Positions 25,728 through 35,545 are shown, counted from the first letter of the stretch. The stretch is 64,000 nucleotides of DNA from CAUJIW01 sp963205175 (GCA_041060555.1 JBEUDS010000018.1); one strand, 5' to 3'. Notes: generated by a model from the letters alone, not told the origin. A program made the numbers and translations.

Positions 25728-28700
25728 TGCGCGCGCGGTTGGCCTGGCTGGTGCGCGCGCTGGGGCGCCTGCAGCGCTACGCCGTGGTGGCGCTCGCGGT
25801 TTTCGCGGTGCTGGCGTCAGGGGTCGCAGCGGGCGGCTATTGGCTGGACACGCCATCCGGCCGGGCCTGGCTCGCCCGGCAACTGGCCGCGCTGGAGACT
25901 GAGTCCGGCCTGGCCGTCGGTGTTGGCGGCATTCGTGGCAGTCTGTTCGGCGGGCTCACGGTTGTCGACCTGACCTTGCGTGATCCCGAGGGTGTGTTCG
26001 CCCGTGCGCCATCGGTGGCGATCAACTGGTCGCCATTGTCCCTTGTCCGTAATCGGCTGATCATCAGCAGCATCTCCTCCCCGACGTTTGTTCTGGAGCG
26101 TCGACCCGTGCTGCGCGAGACGCCGTCCGAAGGCCCGCTGTTGCCGGAGATGGACATCAGTATCGGGCGTCTGCGCATCGATCGGCTGGTGCTGGAGGCG
26201 CCGGTGACGGGGGCGGATCAGCGGTTCATTCTCACGGTACGCGGTGGCTTGCATGTGGGTGATGGCCGGGTCGACAGCCAACTGCGCGTGGGATCGACCG
26301 GCAGCGCGGACCGGATGGTCACGACCTTCGTGGCCGAGCCGGAGCGGGATCGGCTGAACATCGACGCCCGCATCGTCGCGCCGGAAGATGGGGCTCTGGC
26401 CAGTCTGCTGGGCCTGCCGCATGGTTTTCGTCTCACCGTCGCGGGCAAGGGAAGCTGGCAGGACTGGCGTGGCCGGATATCGGCACGATACGCCGACGAG
26501 CCGCTGACAGCGCTTGTCGTGCGCCTTGCCGATGGCCGGCTCGCACTTGCCGGCGATATCCGCCCCGTCACCGCGCTCCCCGCGCCGGCCCGCCGGCTGC
26601 TGGAGGGACCCGTCCGGTTGACACTGACCGGGGAACAGACGGACCGGCGGCTTGTTACCCAGGTGACGCTGGTCGGGCGGGCACTGGAGGCGCGCGGTCA
26701 GGCGACCCTTGGACTCGATGATGGCGCCCTCGACAAGACGGCGCTGAGTATCAGTTTGCCGGTGCCTTCGGCGATCGATCCGGCCCTTGTCGCCGACGGG
26801 TTGTCGGCGCGGCTGGAAGTCGCCGGCCGGTATGACCGGCCGGCGCTGACTCTGACCGCCGACGCGCGGCGGCTGGTCCGCGGCGGGCTGGCGTTCACCA
26901 ACCTGCGGGCCCGGACAAGATTAGCGGCCGGACCCGCGCCATCGCGTGTGTTGCTGGATGCGAGCGTCGCTTCTGTGCGCGGGCTGCCAGAGATAGCCGA
27001 ACCCCTGACGCGCGACCTGCGCCTGCTCGGGGTGCTGACCTATGACCCTGACAACCATGCCCTGGCGGTGTCCGAGATCGCGCTGGACAACCGCGTGCTT
27101 ACGGCACGGGGCAACGTCGATATCCTGCTGGATCGACGACGCTATGAATTCAGCCTGCGCGCCTTGGCCCGGGGATTGGCCCTGCCGCCCGGCCTGGCCA
27201 CCGACATCGAGGCAATCGTGCACGGGAGCAGCGAGGACTGGAGCCGGGCGCCGCGTGTTGAAGGTGTTGTTTCGGCCTCCAGGCTGCGCGGGCGTGATCC
27301 TGTGCTGGCGAACCTGCTGGGTCGCGCGGCGCGGCTCGACGGCCGGCTGGCGCTGTCTTCCCGCGGTGACCTGAGCGTGACCAATATCCGGCTCGCCGCT
27401 GCTGGACTGTCGGCGTCCGGCTCGGTGCGCCTCGGTCCGGACCGCCGGCTTGATGGACGGCTTGACGGTCGACTGGCCGATCTGTCGCCGTTCGGGTTGG
27501 CTGGCGTGGCGCAAGGCCCGGTCGGGTTCTCGGTGCGCGCCGACGGCGATCTCGCGGCGCCGCGCCTTGTTGCCACGGCGCGGCTGGCGGCGGCCGATTT
27601 CGCCGGCCAGCGGTGGACGAACCTTGAGGCCGGAACGCAGTCGGAGACGTTGGCGCGCCATCGGGTGACGCTCACGGGCAGCGGGCCGCTGGGCGCGGTC
27701 AATATCACCAGCGGGCTTGATCTTGCCGATGGGGTGGCGCTGCGCGGGCTGGCCGCCCGTTTCGGCGCCCTGACCTTGCGTGGCGACCTCGCCCGGCCTG
27801 TTGGCCAGGCCTGGCGTGGAGTGCTGGCGGTCTCAGGCGCTGGACTGGATGGCCGAGTGGCGCTGGCGCAGCCGCGCGCGGCGCCCCGGCTCGACATCGA
27901 CCTCCAGGGTCGCGATGTGCGGCTGCCCCTGGCCAGGCCGATTGCGATCGGCCGGCTCGATGCCCGGGGCGCGCTGCTGCTGGAGCCGGCGATGCCGCGT
28001 TTCGTCGGTCGCGTCGAGATGGACAAGGCGGCGATCAGTCGGCTGGTGCTGGATCGCGTCCGGCTGGCGGGCGATGAGGCGGGTGGCAACGCCACGCTGG
28101 CGCTGGAGGCCAGGGGTACGCGCGGCCTGACTTTCGATCTCGCCAGCAAGGCCGAGCTGGCGCCCGGTGAAATCCGGCTGTCCGGGGCCGGTACGGTGGG
28201 GGATCTGCCCATCAGGTTCAGCCAGCCGCTCGTTCTGGCGCGCGCTGGCGACGGCTGGCGACTGCTGCGGTCCGAACTCACGCTGGCCTCCGGCACCCTG
28301 GCGGCGGAAGGGGCCTGGACGCCACAGGACAAGCACCTGCGCCTGCAAGCGGCCAACGTGCGCGCAACCGTGCTGGAGCTGATCGAGCCCAATCTCGGCT
28401 TTACTGGCCGGCTGTCCGGCACTGTCGAGGCGCGCCAGCTGGCGGACCGGCCAATGACCGCCAATGCCGATCTGGCGGTAGACAACCTGCGTCGGGCGGG
28501 GCTGGTTGGTCGCTCGGCGCCGATGCGCGCGCGCCTGGTGGCCTCGCTTGACGCCACGGCGCTGAAGGCCTCGCTCAGTGCGCACGAGAACGGCACCCAG
28601 GCCGGCAGCGCCGACGTGACGGTTGGCCCGCGTCTGCCGCCGGCGACACTGGGGCAGGTGCGTTCAAGCTGGCTTGCCGCGCCGCTGGCCGGTCGCGTCG

Positions 28701-29971
28701 CCTGGAACGGCCGGGTGGAGGCCTTGTGGGCGCTGATCGGGCATGAGGGCGACGACATCGCCGGTCCGGTGATGCTGGACGCCCGGCTGTCCGGCACGCT
28801 CGCTGATCCCCGTATCAACGGCCACCTGACCTCCCGGGGACTTTCCTATGAGAATCTGGCGACCGGGTTCATCGTCGACCAGCTGGCGCTGGATGCCAGC
28901 TTCACCGAATCCCGGCTGGAGATCGCCAGTCTTGCCGGCCGTGCCGGCAAGGATGGCAAGGTCTCGGCGACCGGCTGGGCGGACCTTTCCGCCGCGCGGG
29001 GCTTCCCCGCCGACGTCAGGATCAGCCTCGACAAGGCGACGCTGATGCGCCGCGACGATGTGACCGCCAGCGCCAGTGGTGACGTGCGGGTGACGCACGG
29101 CGCCGATGGTGGACTGATTGCCGGCGCGCTCAGGGTCAACAGCGCACGCCTGCGCGCCGGTGGTGCACAGGCCGTCGATCCGGTGCCGATCATCGCCTAT
29201 CGCGAGGTGGGCGGCGAGTTCGTCGAGCGGGCCAGTGTCGCGCGCGCCAGCGTCAGCAGACCGCTGCGCCTCGATCTCGCGGTCAAGGTGTCGGACAAGG
29301 TGTTCGTCGAGGGGCTGGGCCTCGATTCCGAATGGCGTGGCAATCTGGAGATTGGCGGCACCACGGCGACGCCGCTGATCGCTGGCCGGCTTGATCTGGT
29401 GCGCGGTACCTATGAGTTCGCCGGCCGCAATTTCGATCTCGACCGCGGCCAGATCCTGTTCCAGGGCGCCAGTCCGCCCAACCCGCTGCTCAACATCGTG
29501 GCGACTCACGCGCTCGATGGCACCACGGTCACCATCACCATCGAGGGCACGGCCCGCAAGCCGCGCATCACCTTCTCCTCCAGCCCCAGCCTGCCGCAGG
29601 ACGAAATCCTCTCGCGTATCCTGTTCGGCACCTCGATCACCAACCTGTCGGCACCGGAAGCGCTGCAACTGGGGGCGGCGCTGGCGGCGTTGCGCGGCGA
29701 CGGCGGTCTGAACGTGGTCGGGCAGGTGCGCAAGGCGATCGGCATCGACCGGCTGCGGGTGTCGCCCGGCGATCGCGCCAAGGGCATTGGCACCACCGTC
29801 ACCGGCGGCAAGTACCTCACCAACCGGGTCTATATGGAGGTCTCGACCGACGGCAGCGGCTACACCTCGACCCTGATCGAGGTCGATCTCACCCGCACGC
29901 TGTCGATCCTGTCGCAGATCGGCTCGCTGGGCACCACCAACGTCAGCCTGAAGTGGTCGAAGGACTATTGA
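25727..29971 (+). CDS. tamB: Translocation and assembly module protein TamB
   Basis: TamB is a very long periplasm-spanning beta-groove protein of the AsmA/VPS13-like class, anchored in the inner membrane and contacting TamA. The 1414-residue product has one N-terminal membrane helix (about 15-40), a long repetitive beta-rich body, and the conserved C-terminal DUF490/TamB domain (about 1130-1414) with GTYEFAGRNFDLDRGQILF and LPQDEILSRILFG. It ends in WSKDY. Length is close to E. coli TamB (1259) with an insertion in the body. Confidence 0.94.
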   Translation: MRARLAWLVRALGRLQRYAVVALAVFAVLASGVAAGGYWLDTPSGRAWLARQLAALETESGLAVGVGGIRGSLFGGLTVVDLTLRDPEGVFARAPSVAINWSPLSLVRNRLIISSISSPTFVLERRPVLRETPSEGPLLPEMDISIGRLRIDRLVLEAPVTGADQRFILTVRGGLHVGDGRVDSQLRVGSTGSADRMVTTFVAEPERDRLNIDARIVAPEDGALASLLGLPHGFRLTVAGKGSWQDWRGRISARYADEPLTALVVRLADGRLALAGDIRPVTALPAPARRLLEGPVRLTLTGEQTDRRLVTQVTLVGRALEARGQATLGLDDGALDKTALSISLPVPSAIDPALVADGLSARLEVAGRYDRPALTLTADARRLVRGGLAFTNLRARTRLAAGPAPSRVLLDASVASVRGLPEIAEPLTRDLRLLGVLTYDPDNHALAVSEIALDNRVLTARGNVDILLDRRRYEFSLRALARGLALPPGLATDIEAIVHGSSEDWSRAPRVEGVVSASRLRGRDPVLANLLGRAARLDGRLALSSRGDLSVTNIRLAAAGLSASGSVRLGPDRRLDGRLDGRLADLSPFGLAGVAQGPVGFSVRADGDLAAPRLVATARLAAADFAGQRWTNLEAGTQSETLARHRVTLTGSGPLGAVNITSGLDLADGVALRGLAARFGALTLRGDLARPVGQAWRGVLAVSGAGLDGRVALAQPRAAPRLDIDLQGRDVRLPLARPIAIGRLDARGALLLEPAMPRFVGRVEMDKAAISRLVLDRVRLAGDEAGGNATLALEARGTRGLTFDLASKAELAPGEIRLSGAGTVGDLPIRFSQPLVLARAGDGWRLLRSELTLASGTLAAEGAWTPQDKHLRLQAANVRATVLELIEPNLGFTGRLSGTVEARQLADRPMTANADLAVDNLRRAGLVGRSAPMRARLVASLDATALKASLSAHENGTQAGSADVTVGPRLPPATLGQVRSSWLAAPLAGRVAWNGRVEALWALIGHEGDDIAGPVMLDARLSGTLADPRINGHLTSRGLSYENLATGFIVDQLALDASFTESRLEIASLAGRAGKDGKVSATGWADLSAARGFPADVRISLDKATLMRRDDVTASASGDVRVTHGADGGLIAGALRVNSARLRAGGAQAVDPVPIIAYREVGGEFVERASVARASVSRPLRLDLAVKVSDKVFVEGLGLDSEWRGNLEIGGTTATPLIAGRLDLVRGTYEFAGRNFDLDRGQILFQGASPPNPLLNIVATHALDGTTVTITIEGTARKPRITFSSSPSLPQDEILSRILFGTSITNLSAPEALQLGAALAALRGDGGLNVVGQVRKAIGIDRLRVSPGDRAKGIGTTVTGGKYLTNRVYMEVSTDGSGYTSTLIEVDLTRTLSILSQIGSLGTTNVSLKWSKDY

Positions 29972-29973
29972 GG

Positions 29974-30010
29974 AACCTGTCCTGCCAACCGATGGCGGGC
30001 AGGACAGGTT
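29974..30010. terminator. Bidirectional hairpin between tamB and copB
   Basis: AACCTGTCCTGCC at 29974-29986 pairs perfectly with GGCAGGACAGGTT at 29998-30010 around an 11-nt loop. It lies between the convergent tamB and copB stops. There is no long T-run on either side, so termination may be partial. Confidence 0.6.
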
Positions 30011-30014
30011 GCCC

Positions 30015-30959
30015 TCAGAACCAGAACCGTACCCCGGCGACCACGGCGGCCTCGCGTGGCGATGCGCCGTCGGCGCGGGCTAGATCGGCGGTGCGGCCGA
30101 GTTTCGCGGTCCAGCTCACCCCCACATAGGGGGCGAATTCGCGGCGAAACTCGTAGCGCAGGCGGGCACCCAGCGTGACCTCCGACAGGCCCCGGCCGAT
30201 GCCGCGTGCCCGGTCGGTCTCGCTGTAGGCATCGGCCTCCAGTTCGGGCGTCAGCACCAGCCGCTGGGTCAGCAGCAGCTCGTACTCGACGTTGAGCCGC
30301 GCCGCCAGCCGGCCGGACGGGCCGGCGTAGAGGCTGGCTCGCACGTCGAACCAGTAGGGCGCCAGGCCCTCGATGCCGATGCCGAGCCAGCCGCGCTCAG
30401 GCCCGTCGCCGACATCCTGCCGGATGCCGGCTTGCACCTCCCAGAACGGGCTGACGGCGCGGGCCCAGAACACCTCGACAGCCGCCTCCACCTCATGACC
30501 GGCGGCGGCGCCTTCGCTGCGCCACCCCAGCCGGTCGATGTCGCCACCGGACCAGCCCTGGATGTCCCAGGCCAGACCGTCGGCCGAGCGGGTGTTGCCC
30601 TGGTATTCGAGCTTGTCCACCAGCAGCAGGAAGGTACGCGGTGGCGCCATGTGATGGGCCGACATCGGTTCGTTGTCGTACCCGCTGGCATAGGCGTGGG
30701 GGTCGCGCGGACCGGAGGCGGGTGTCTCCGGCAGCGCCGAAGGTGCCGCTGACGGCGTGGCGGGGTGGCTCATCTGGCCGTGGTCCATGCCTGAATGGTC
30801 CATGCCTGAATGGTCCATGACCGAGTGATCCATGGTGCCGTGGTCCGGCGCGATGGCGGGCGCGGGAGTCGGGGCCGGCGCGTGGTCATGGACGTGCTGG
30901 GCCAGCGCCGGTGGGGCGCTCAGTGTCAGGGCGAGAAGGGTGAGGGAGATCCTAGTCAT
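30015..30959 (-). CDS. copB: Outer-membrane copper resistance protein CopB
   Basis: CopB is an outer-membrane barrel that binds copper and works with periplasmic CopA. The 314-residue product has a signal peptide ending at ALA, a Met/His-rich segment of repeated MDHSGMDHSG units (about 40-65) as copper ligands, and the family C-terminal barrel (PF05275) from FLLLVDKLEYQGN to the terminal GVRFWF. The ATG overlaps the copA stop by 4 bp (30956-30959), confirming one operon. Its length is shorter than Pseudomonas CopB because it has fewer Met-His repeats. Confidence 0.93.
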   Translation of the reverse strand: MTRISLTLLALTLSAPPALAQHVHDHAPAPTPAPAIAPDHGTMDHSVMDHSGMDHSGMDHGQMSHPATPSAAPSALPETPASGPRDPHAYASGYDNEPMSAHHMAPPRTFLLLVDKLEYQGNTRSADGLAWDIQGWSGGDIDRLGWRSEGAAAGHEVEAAVEVFWARAVSPFWEVQAGIRQDVGDGPERGWLGIGIEGLAPYWFDVRASLYAGPSGRLAARLNVEYELLLTQRLVLTPELEADAYSETDRARGIGRGLSEVTLGARLRYEFRREFAPYVGVSWTAKLGRTADLARADGASPREAAVVAGVRFWF

Positions 30960-32614
30960 GCGACGATCACCTCCCGGAACATGCCGCCGGCCATGTGGTA
31001 GAGCAGGTGGCAGTGAAAGGCCCAGCGGCCCGGTGCGTCGGCGGTGACCCCGAAACGCACCCGCTGCGCCGGCTGCACCGAGACGGTGTGCTTGCGCACC
31101 AGAAAGCGCCCCCGCGGGTCTTCCAGTTCGCTCCACATGCCGTGCAGATGGATGGGGTGGGTCATCATGGTGTCGTTGACCAGCACGAAGCGCACCCGTT
31201 CGCCGTACGTCAGGTGGATCGGCTTGCCCTCGGGATAGGCCAGGCCGTCGAAGCCCCAGACATAGCGTTCCATGTTGCCGGTGAGGTGCAGTTCGATGTC
31301 GCGCGCCGGCGCCCGTGCGTCGAGCGGCCCGCCCAGTGTCCGCAGGTCGGCGTAGGTCAGCACTCGCCGGCCGTTGTCGCGCAGGCCGATGCCGGGGTCG
31401 TCGAGGTTGTCGCGCGGGCTGTCGACCCGCATGTCGACGCTCGGGCCGAACTCGCTGCTGGCGTGGCGGGCAGGCAGCGGCGGGGCGCGATGACCCGCAT
31501 GTCCGCCGTGGGCGCCGTGGCTCATCGCGCCCATCATGTCGATCATGTCGAGGCGGACCCGCGGGTCCATCGCCGGCACGGCGGCGCTCATGCCGGCACG
31601 CGGCGCCAGCGTCGCGCGGGCAAAGCCCGAGCGGTCGATGGACTGGGCGAACAGGGTGTAGGCGCGATCGTCGGCCGGGCGCACCAGCACGTCATAGATT
31701 TCCGCCACGTTGAGCCGCAGCTCGTCCACCGCGACCGGCGCCACCGGCTGGCCGTCGGCGGCGACCACGGTCAGCGTCAGGCCGGGGATGCGCAGGTCGA
31801 AGATGGTCGAGGCCGAGCCATTGATCAGCCGCAGCCGCACCGTCTCGCCGGGGCGGAACAGCCCGGTCCAGTTGGCGGCCGGCGGCTGGCCGTTGACCAG
31901 GTAGGTGTAGGCCGCTCCCGAGACGTCGGCCAGGTCGCTGGGGTCCATGCGCATGGTCGCCCACATGCCGTCCGGCAGGTTGCCCAGCGTCGGTTTGCCG
32001 TGGTTGTAGTAGTGGCTCATCTTCTTCAGCCGCGCCTGGATGGTGGCGGGCGGCGTGTCCGACCAGTCGCCGAGGAAGATCACATGCTCGCGGTCGGCCT
32101 CGATCGGGTCCGGCCCGGCGGGGTCGATGATCAGCGGCGCGGCAAGGCCGGTCTGCTCCTGGAAGCCCGAATGGGCATGGTACCAGTAGGTGCCGGATTG
32201 CCGGACCGGGAAGCGGTAGGTGAAGGTCTCGCCCGGCCGGATGCCGGGGAAGGACAGGCCAGGCACGCCGTCCATCCCGACCGGCAGGATGAGCCCGTGC
32301 CAGTGGATGGAGGTATCCACCTTCAGCCGGTTGGTGACGTGCAGCGTGACCTCCGTGCCTTCCCTCCAGCGCAGGGTCGGGCCGGCGAACTGGCCGTTGA
32401 CGCAGGTAGCGATGCGCGGTCGGCCGGTGATGTTCACCGGTGTCTCGACGACATCGAGGTTGAACTCGGTGCCGGTGAGCACGGTGGGTGTGGGTGCAGG
32501 CCGGGCCGCGCGGGCGTGGCGCGGGGCGAGCAGGCCGCTGCTCGCCAGCGCGCCACTGGCGGCAAGGCCGGTGACGAAGCGCCGGCGGCTGAGGCCGGGC
32601 GGAATCAGGGACAT
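30956..32614 (-). CDS. copA: Periplasmic multicopper oxidase CopA
   Basis: CopA oxidises or sequesters Cu(I) in the periplasm. The 552-residue protein carries a Tat signal (SRRRFVTGLAASG) and three cupredoxin domains with all four copper clusters visible: SIHWHG, YWYHAHSG, HPIHLHG and FHCHLLYHMAGGM. A Met/His patch (MMGAMSHGAHGGHAGH, about residue 370) resembles the Cu(I)-binding region of the CopA/PcoA group. The start at 32614 gives the Tat twin arginine at positions 10-12; upstream in-frame codons are not conserved. Confidence 0.95.
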   Translation of the reverse strand: MSLIPPGLSRRRFVTGLAASGALASSGLLAPRHARAARPAPTPTVLTGTEFNLDVVETPVNITGRPRIATCVNGQFAGPTLRWREGTEVTLHVTNRLKVDTSIHWHGLILPVGMDGVPGLSFPGIRPGETFTYRFPVRQSGTYWYHAHSGFQEQTGLAAPLIIDPAGPDPIEADREHVIFLGDWSDTPPATIQARLKKMSHYYNHGKPTLGNLPDGMWATMRMDPSDLADVSGAAYTYLVNGQPPAANWTGLFRPGETVRLRLINGSASTIFDLRIPGLTLTVVAADGQPVAPVAVDELRLNVAEIYDVLVRPADDRAYTLFAQSIDRSGFARATLAPRAGMSAAVPAMDPRVRLDMIDMMGAMSHGAHGGHAGHRAPPLPARHASSEFGPSVDMRVDSPRDNLDDPGIGLRDNGRRVLTYADLRTLGGPLDARAPARDIELHLTGNMERYVWGFDGLAYPEGKPIHLTYGERVRFVLVNDTMMTHPIHLHGMWSELEDPRGRFLVRKHTVSVQPAQRVRFGVTADAPGRWAFHCHLLYHMAGGMFREVIVA

Positions 32615-32679
32615 GGAGAGGACTCCCGAAGCTTGGACAGGCGGATCGCGCGGACCAGCGGCCACGCGCGGCGGGCCGG

Positions 32680-33108
32680 TCAGCCGATCGGGGGGCGCAG
32701 TGGCGGCGGCGCGTGTTGCGGCGGTGGCGTGTCGGCGTGTTCGGGCCTCGCTGGCGCGCGCGGCAGGGCGAGGGCGATGACGGCCGGCAGCGGCAGGGTC
32801 AGGCTGGCAAGGCCCGCACAGCCGCAGCCATGGCCGGTCGGGCAGGCAGCCATGCCACCCTGGTCGCAGCAGTCGTGACCGGCCGGTGGTGGCGCGGCCG
32901 TGCCGGCGTCGGGGTGCGCCATCCTCCGGTCGCTGGGTGCAGGCATCGCGCTGTCATGGCAGGGGCTGTCCGGCGTTGCCGTGGCGGCGGCCGCGCGGCT
33001 CGCCTGGCCGGCCATCGGCATCGCCTGTGCCGACGGGGCGGCGGGGACCAGCACCGCCAGCACCAACGCCAGCATCAGCCGGCCGACAGGGCGCGTCCAA
33101 CTTGTCAT
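32680..33108 (-). CDS. Secreted Cys/His-rich protein of the copper operon
   Basis: The 142-residue product has a signal peptide (about 1-29) and a mature part with Cys, His and Met in clusters (DSPCHDSAMP, HDCCDQGGM, CPTGHGCGCAG) and a hydrophobic stretch LASLTLPLPAVIALAL that may be a membrane helix. It lies 65 bp upstream of copA on the same strand. The ligand-rich sequence and the position suggest a small periplasmic or membrane copper-binding or sensing protein. No named family is assigned; it is comparable to poorly characterised DUF2946-like proteins. Confidence 0.65.
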   Translation of the reverse strand: MTSWTRPVGRLMLALVLAVLVPAAPSAQAMPMAGQASRAAAATATPDSPCHDSAMPAPSDRRMAHPDAGTAAPPPAGHDCCDQGGMAACPTGHGCGCAGLASLTLPLPAVIALALPRAPARPEHADTPPPQHAPPPLRPPIG

Positions 33109-33225
33109 CGGCTCAAACTAGGGTGAGCATGACCGGCATTCAAGCGGCCCGCGGTTCAGTGGTGGTTCAGCGGCGGTTCACCGCCACTCTGCCAGCAAGG
33201 AGGCCGCACCAACCGGAGAGAGCAA

Positions 33226-34602
33226 ATGCGCACCCTTCCTCTTGCCATTGTCGCCCTGACCGCACCGCTGGCGCCCTTGCCGGCGCTGGCGGATGGCGTC
33301 AGCCTGACCATCTACAACGAAGATCTCGCCATGGTGCGTGACAGCCGCACCATCGCCTTTCCGGCCGGCGGCGGCGCGATCGCCTTCGATGGCGTGTCGG
33401 CGCGCATCCGTCCCGAGACCGCGGCGTTGAAGGCCGACGGCGTGCGGGTGGAGCAGCAGAACTTCGATTTCGATCTGATTTCGCCGCCCAAACTGCTGGA
33501 AAAGGCCGTCGGCAAGCCGGTGACCATCCTGCGGCTGAACCCCGCCACCGGCAAGGAGGAGGCGACCCGGGCGACGGTGCTGGCGGCCAACGGCGAGCCG
33601 CTGTTCGTGATCGACGGGCGTATCGAGACGCTGGGTGCGGGCGCGCGGGTGGCGTTCGACAGCCTGCCGGAGACGCTGAAATCCCGCCCCACCCTGTCGA
33701 TGCAGGTGGTCAGTGCGCGCGCCGGCAGCCGGCCCGCCCGCCTGACCTACCTCACCGGCGGCCTCGGCTGGAACGCCGACTATGTCGGGCAGTATGACGA
33801 GGCGCGCGGTCTGCTGAATCTGCAGGGCTGGGTGACCATCCGCAACCAGAGCGGCACCGACTTCGTCAACGCCCGGACCCAGGTCGTCGCCGGCGACATC
33901 AATCAGGCGACCCGCGAGATCATGGTCACCGCCTACCGCAAGGATGCCATGGCGATGCCGGCGCCCCCGGCCGAGCCCGCGCGCGAGGCGGTGGGTGACT
34001 ATCACCTCTATACCCTGCCGACGCCGCTGACGCTGACCAACAACCAGACCAAGCAGGTGGCGCTGCTGCACGCGGCCTCGGTGAAGGCCGCCCGATCCTA
34101 CCGCTACGAGGCGCATGGCTTCTCGACCCAGGAGCAGCCGCAGAATGTCGAGGTGCGGGTGCGGTTCGCCAACACCGCCGCCAATGGCCTCGGTCAGCCG
34201 CTGCCGGGCGGGGTGGTGCGCCTGTACGGACAGGACAAGGCCGGCGAGTCGCAGTTCCTCGGCGAGGATTCCATCGCCCATACGCCGGACGGCAACACGG
34301 TGGACCTGACGCTCGGGCGCGCGTTCGACGTGACGGTGCAACCGCTGCTGGAGGGGCGGCGCATCGTCGCCCGGGACGACAACGGCCAGACCGTCGAGTG
34401 GTCGATGGTCTATACGCTGCGCAATCGCAAGGATGCCGCCACCACCGTCGATCTGCGCCAGAGCGGTCTCTACGGTGACTGGCAGCTGCTGGGCGAGTCG
34501 CTGAAACACCAGAAGCTGGATGCCGACACCATCGGCTGGCAGGTGCCGGTGCCGGCCAAGGGCGAGACAGTGGTGAAATTCACCCTGCGACAAAGAAACT
34601 GA
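33226..34602 (+). CDS. DUF4139 domain protein
   Basis: The 458-residue secreted protein has a signal peptide (about 1-22) and a long beta-rich body with the DUF4139 hallmarks: VSLTIYNEDLAMVRD near the start, LTYLTGGLGWNADYVGQYD in the middle, and NNQTKQVALLHA. The role of DUF4139 is not established. It is divergent from the copper operon (117 bp between), without evidence of shared control. Nothing indicates membrane insertion beyond the signal. Confidence 0.85.
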   Translation: MRTLPLAIVALTAPLAPLPALADGVSLTIYNEDLAMVRDSRTIAFPAGGGAIAFDGVSARIRPETAALKADGVRVEQQNFDFDLISPPKLLEKAVGKPVTILRLNPATGKEEATRATVLAANGEPLFVIDGRIETLGAGARVAFDSLPETLKSRPTLSMQVVSARAGSRPARLTYLTGGLGWNADYVGQYDEARGLLNLQGWVTIRNQSGTDFVNARTQVVAGDINQATREIMVTAYRKDAMAMPAPPAEPAREAVGDYHLYTLPTPLTLTNNQTKQVALLHAASVKAARSYRYEAHGFSTQEQPQNVEVRVRFANTAANGLGQPLPGGVVRLYGQDKAGESQFLGEDSIAHTPDGNTVDLTLGRAFDVTVQPLLEGRRIVARDDNGQTVEWSMVYTLRNRKDAATTVDLRQSGLYGDWQLLGESLKHQKLDADTIGWQVPVPAKGETVVKFTLRQRN

Positions 34603-34683
34603 CACAAACACCCTGTGCGGGGCCTTGCGTTTCCCGGATCGCTTGCGCTATAGACCCGCGTCCGACGGCGGCAGCTCCTCTGA

Positions 34684-34760
34684 CGGGGAATAGCTCAGCC
34701 TGGTAGAGCACTGTGTTCGGGACGCAGGGGCCGGAGGTTCGAATCCTCTTTCCCCGACCA
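34684..34760 (+). tRNA. tRNA-Pro (CGG)
   Basis: A complete cloverleaf starts CGGGGAATAGCTCAGCC, has the anticodon loop TTCGGGA (anticodon CGG, proline), the T-loop GGTTCGAATCC, acceptor pairing CGGGGAA/TTCCCCG and an encoded CCA end. Confidence 0.97.
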
Positions 34761-34795
34761 ATCGCAGGGGCTGCCGCGAAAATCGGCGCAAGATC

Positions 34796-34828
34796 AAGGG
34801 GCTGGCGGAAACGCCAGCCCCTTCTTCG
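34796..34828 (+). terminator. Terminator downstream of tRNA-Pro
   Basis: A 12-bp perfect stem (AAGGGGCTGGCG) with a GAAA tetraloop at 34796-34823 is followed by CTTCG. It lies 36 bp past the tRNA and is suited to end its transcript. Confidence 0.7.
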
Positions 34829-34888
34829 TTGTGGCTCCCGTGTTCGCGGCCCCATGAGGAGCCAGGTGCGCGAGCGCCGCCCAATGAA

Positions 34889-34915
34889 AACGCCGGCGTG
34901 TGGCACGCCGGCGTT
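34889..34915 (-). terminator. Terminator downstream of ssb
   Basis: AACGCCGGCGTG pairs perfectly with CACGCCGGCGTT around TGG. On the minus strand it is followed by TTTTC, and it lies about 27 bp past the ssb stop. Confidence 0.75.
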
Positions 34916-34942
34916 GTCGATGAACCCGTGTTGGGGGTTGGC

Positions 34943-35473
34943 TCAGAACGGAATATCGTCGTCGAGATCGTCCTGCCGGCTGGAGCGCTGCTGGCCGCCA
35001 AAGCCGCCGCCGCCGCCCGACGACCGGCCGCCGCCCGAACGGTAACCGCCGCCCTGGTCCTCGCCGAAGCCGCCGCTACCGCTGCTGCCCCCGCTGTAAC
35101 CGCCTTCCTCGCCACCGCCGCCGCGGCCGTCGAGGATGGTCAACTCGCCACGGAAACGCTGCAGCACCACCTCGGTGGTGTACTTCTCCTGGCCCTGCTG
35201 GTCGGTCCACTTGCGGGTCTGCAGCTGGCCCTCGATGTAGACCTTGGTGCCCTTGCGCAGATACTGCTCGGCGACCTTGGCGAGGTTCTCGTTGAAGATC
35301 ACCACATTGTGCCACTCGGTGCGCTCGCGCCGCTCGCCCGAGGCGCGGTCGCGCCAGCTTTCCGAGGTGGCGATGCGCAGGTTGACGACCTTTGAACCGT
35401 CGTTGAGCGAGCGCACTTCCGGGTCGCGTCCGAGGTTGCCGATGAGAATGACTTTATTGACGCTGCCCGCCAT
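34943..35473 (-). CDS. ssb: Single-stranded DNA-binding protein
   Basis: SSB coats single-stranded DNA in replication and repair. The 176-residue product has an OB fold (about 1-110; VNKVILIGNLGRDPEVR, WHNVVIF, GTKVYIEGQLQTRKW), a Gly/Ser-rich linker (about 120-165) and the acidic tip DDDIPF that recruits partner proteins. The ATG at 35473 begins the conserved sequence; upstream residues in frame are not part of SSB. It has its own terminator and no LexA box that I can see. Confidence 0.97.
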   Translation of the reverse strand: MAGSVNKVILIGNLGRDPEVRSLNDGSKVVNLRIATSESWRDRASGERRERTEWHNVVIFNENLAKVAEQYLRKGTKVYIEGQLQTRKWTDQQGQEKYTTEVVLQRFRGELTILDGRGGGGEEGGYSGGSSGSGGFGEDQGGGYRSGGGRSSGGGGGFGGQQRSSRQDDLDDDIPF

Positions 35474-35545
35474 GCGCGCTCCTTGTCGTGATTGGGCTTT
35501 GAAAAGGCCGGGCAGCATAGCAGCCCGCGCGCTGAACGCCAGTCG

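Noticed and set aside
30783..30832. Direct repeats near the copB start, considered as a CRISPR-like array
   Set aside because: They encode MDHSG units in frame with no spacers of proper length; they are the copper-ligand repeats.
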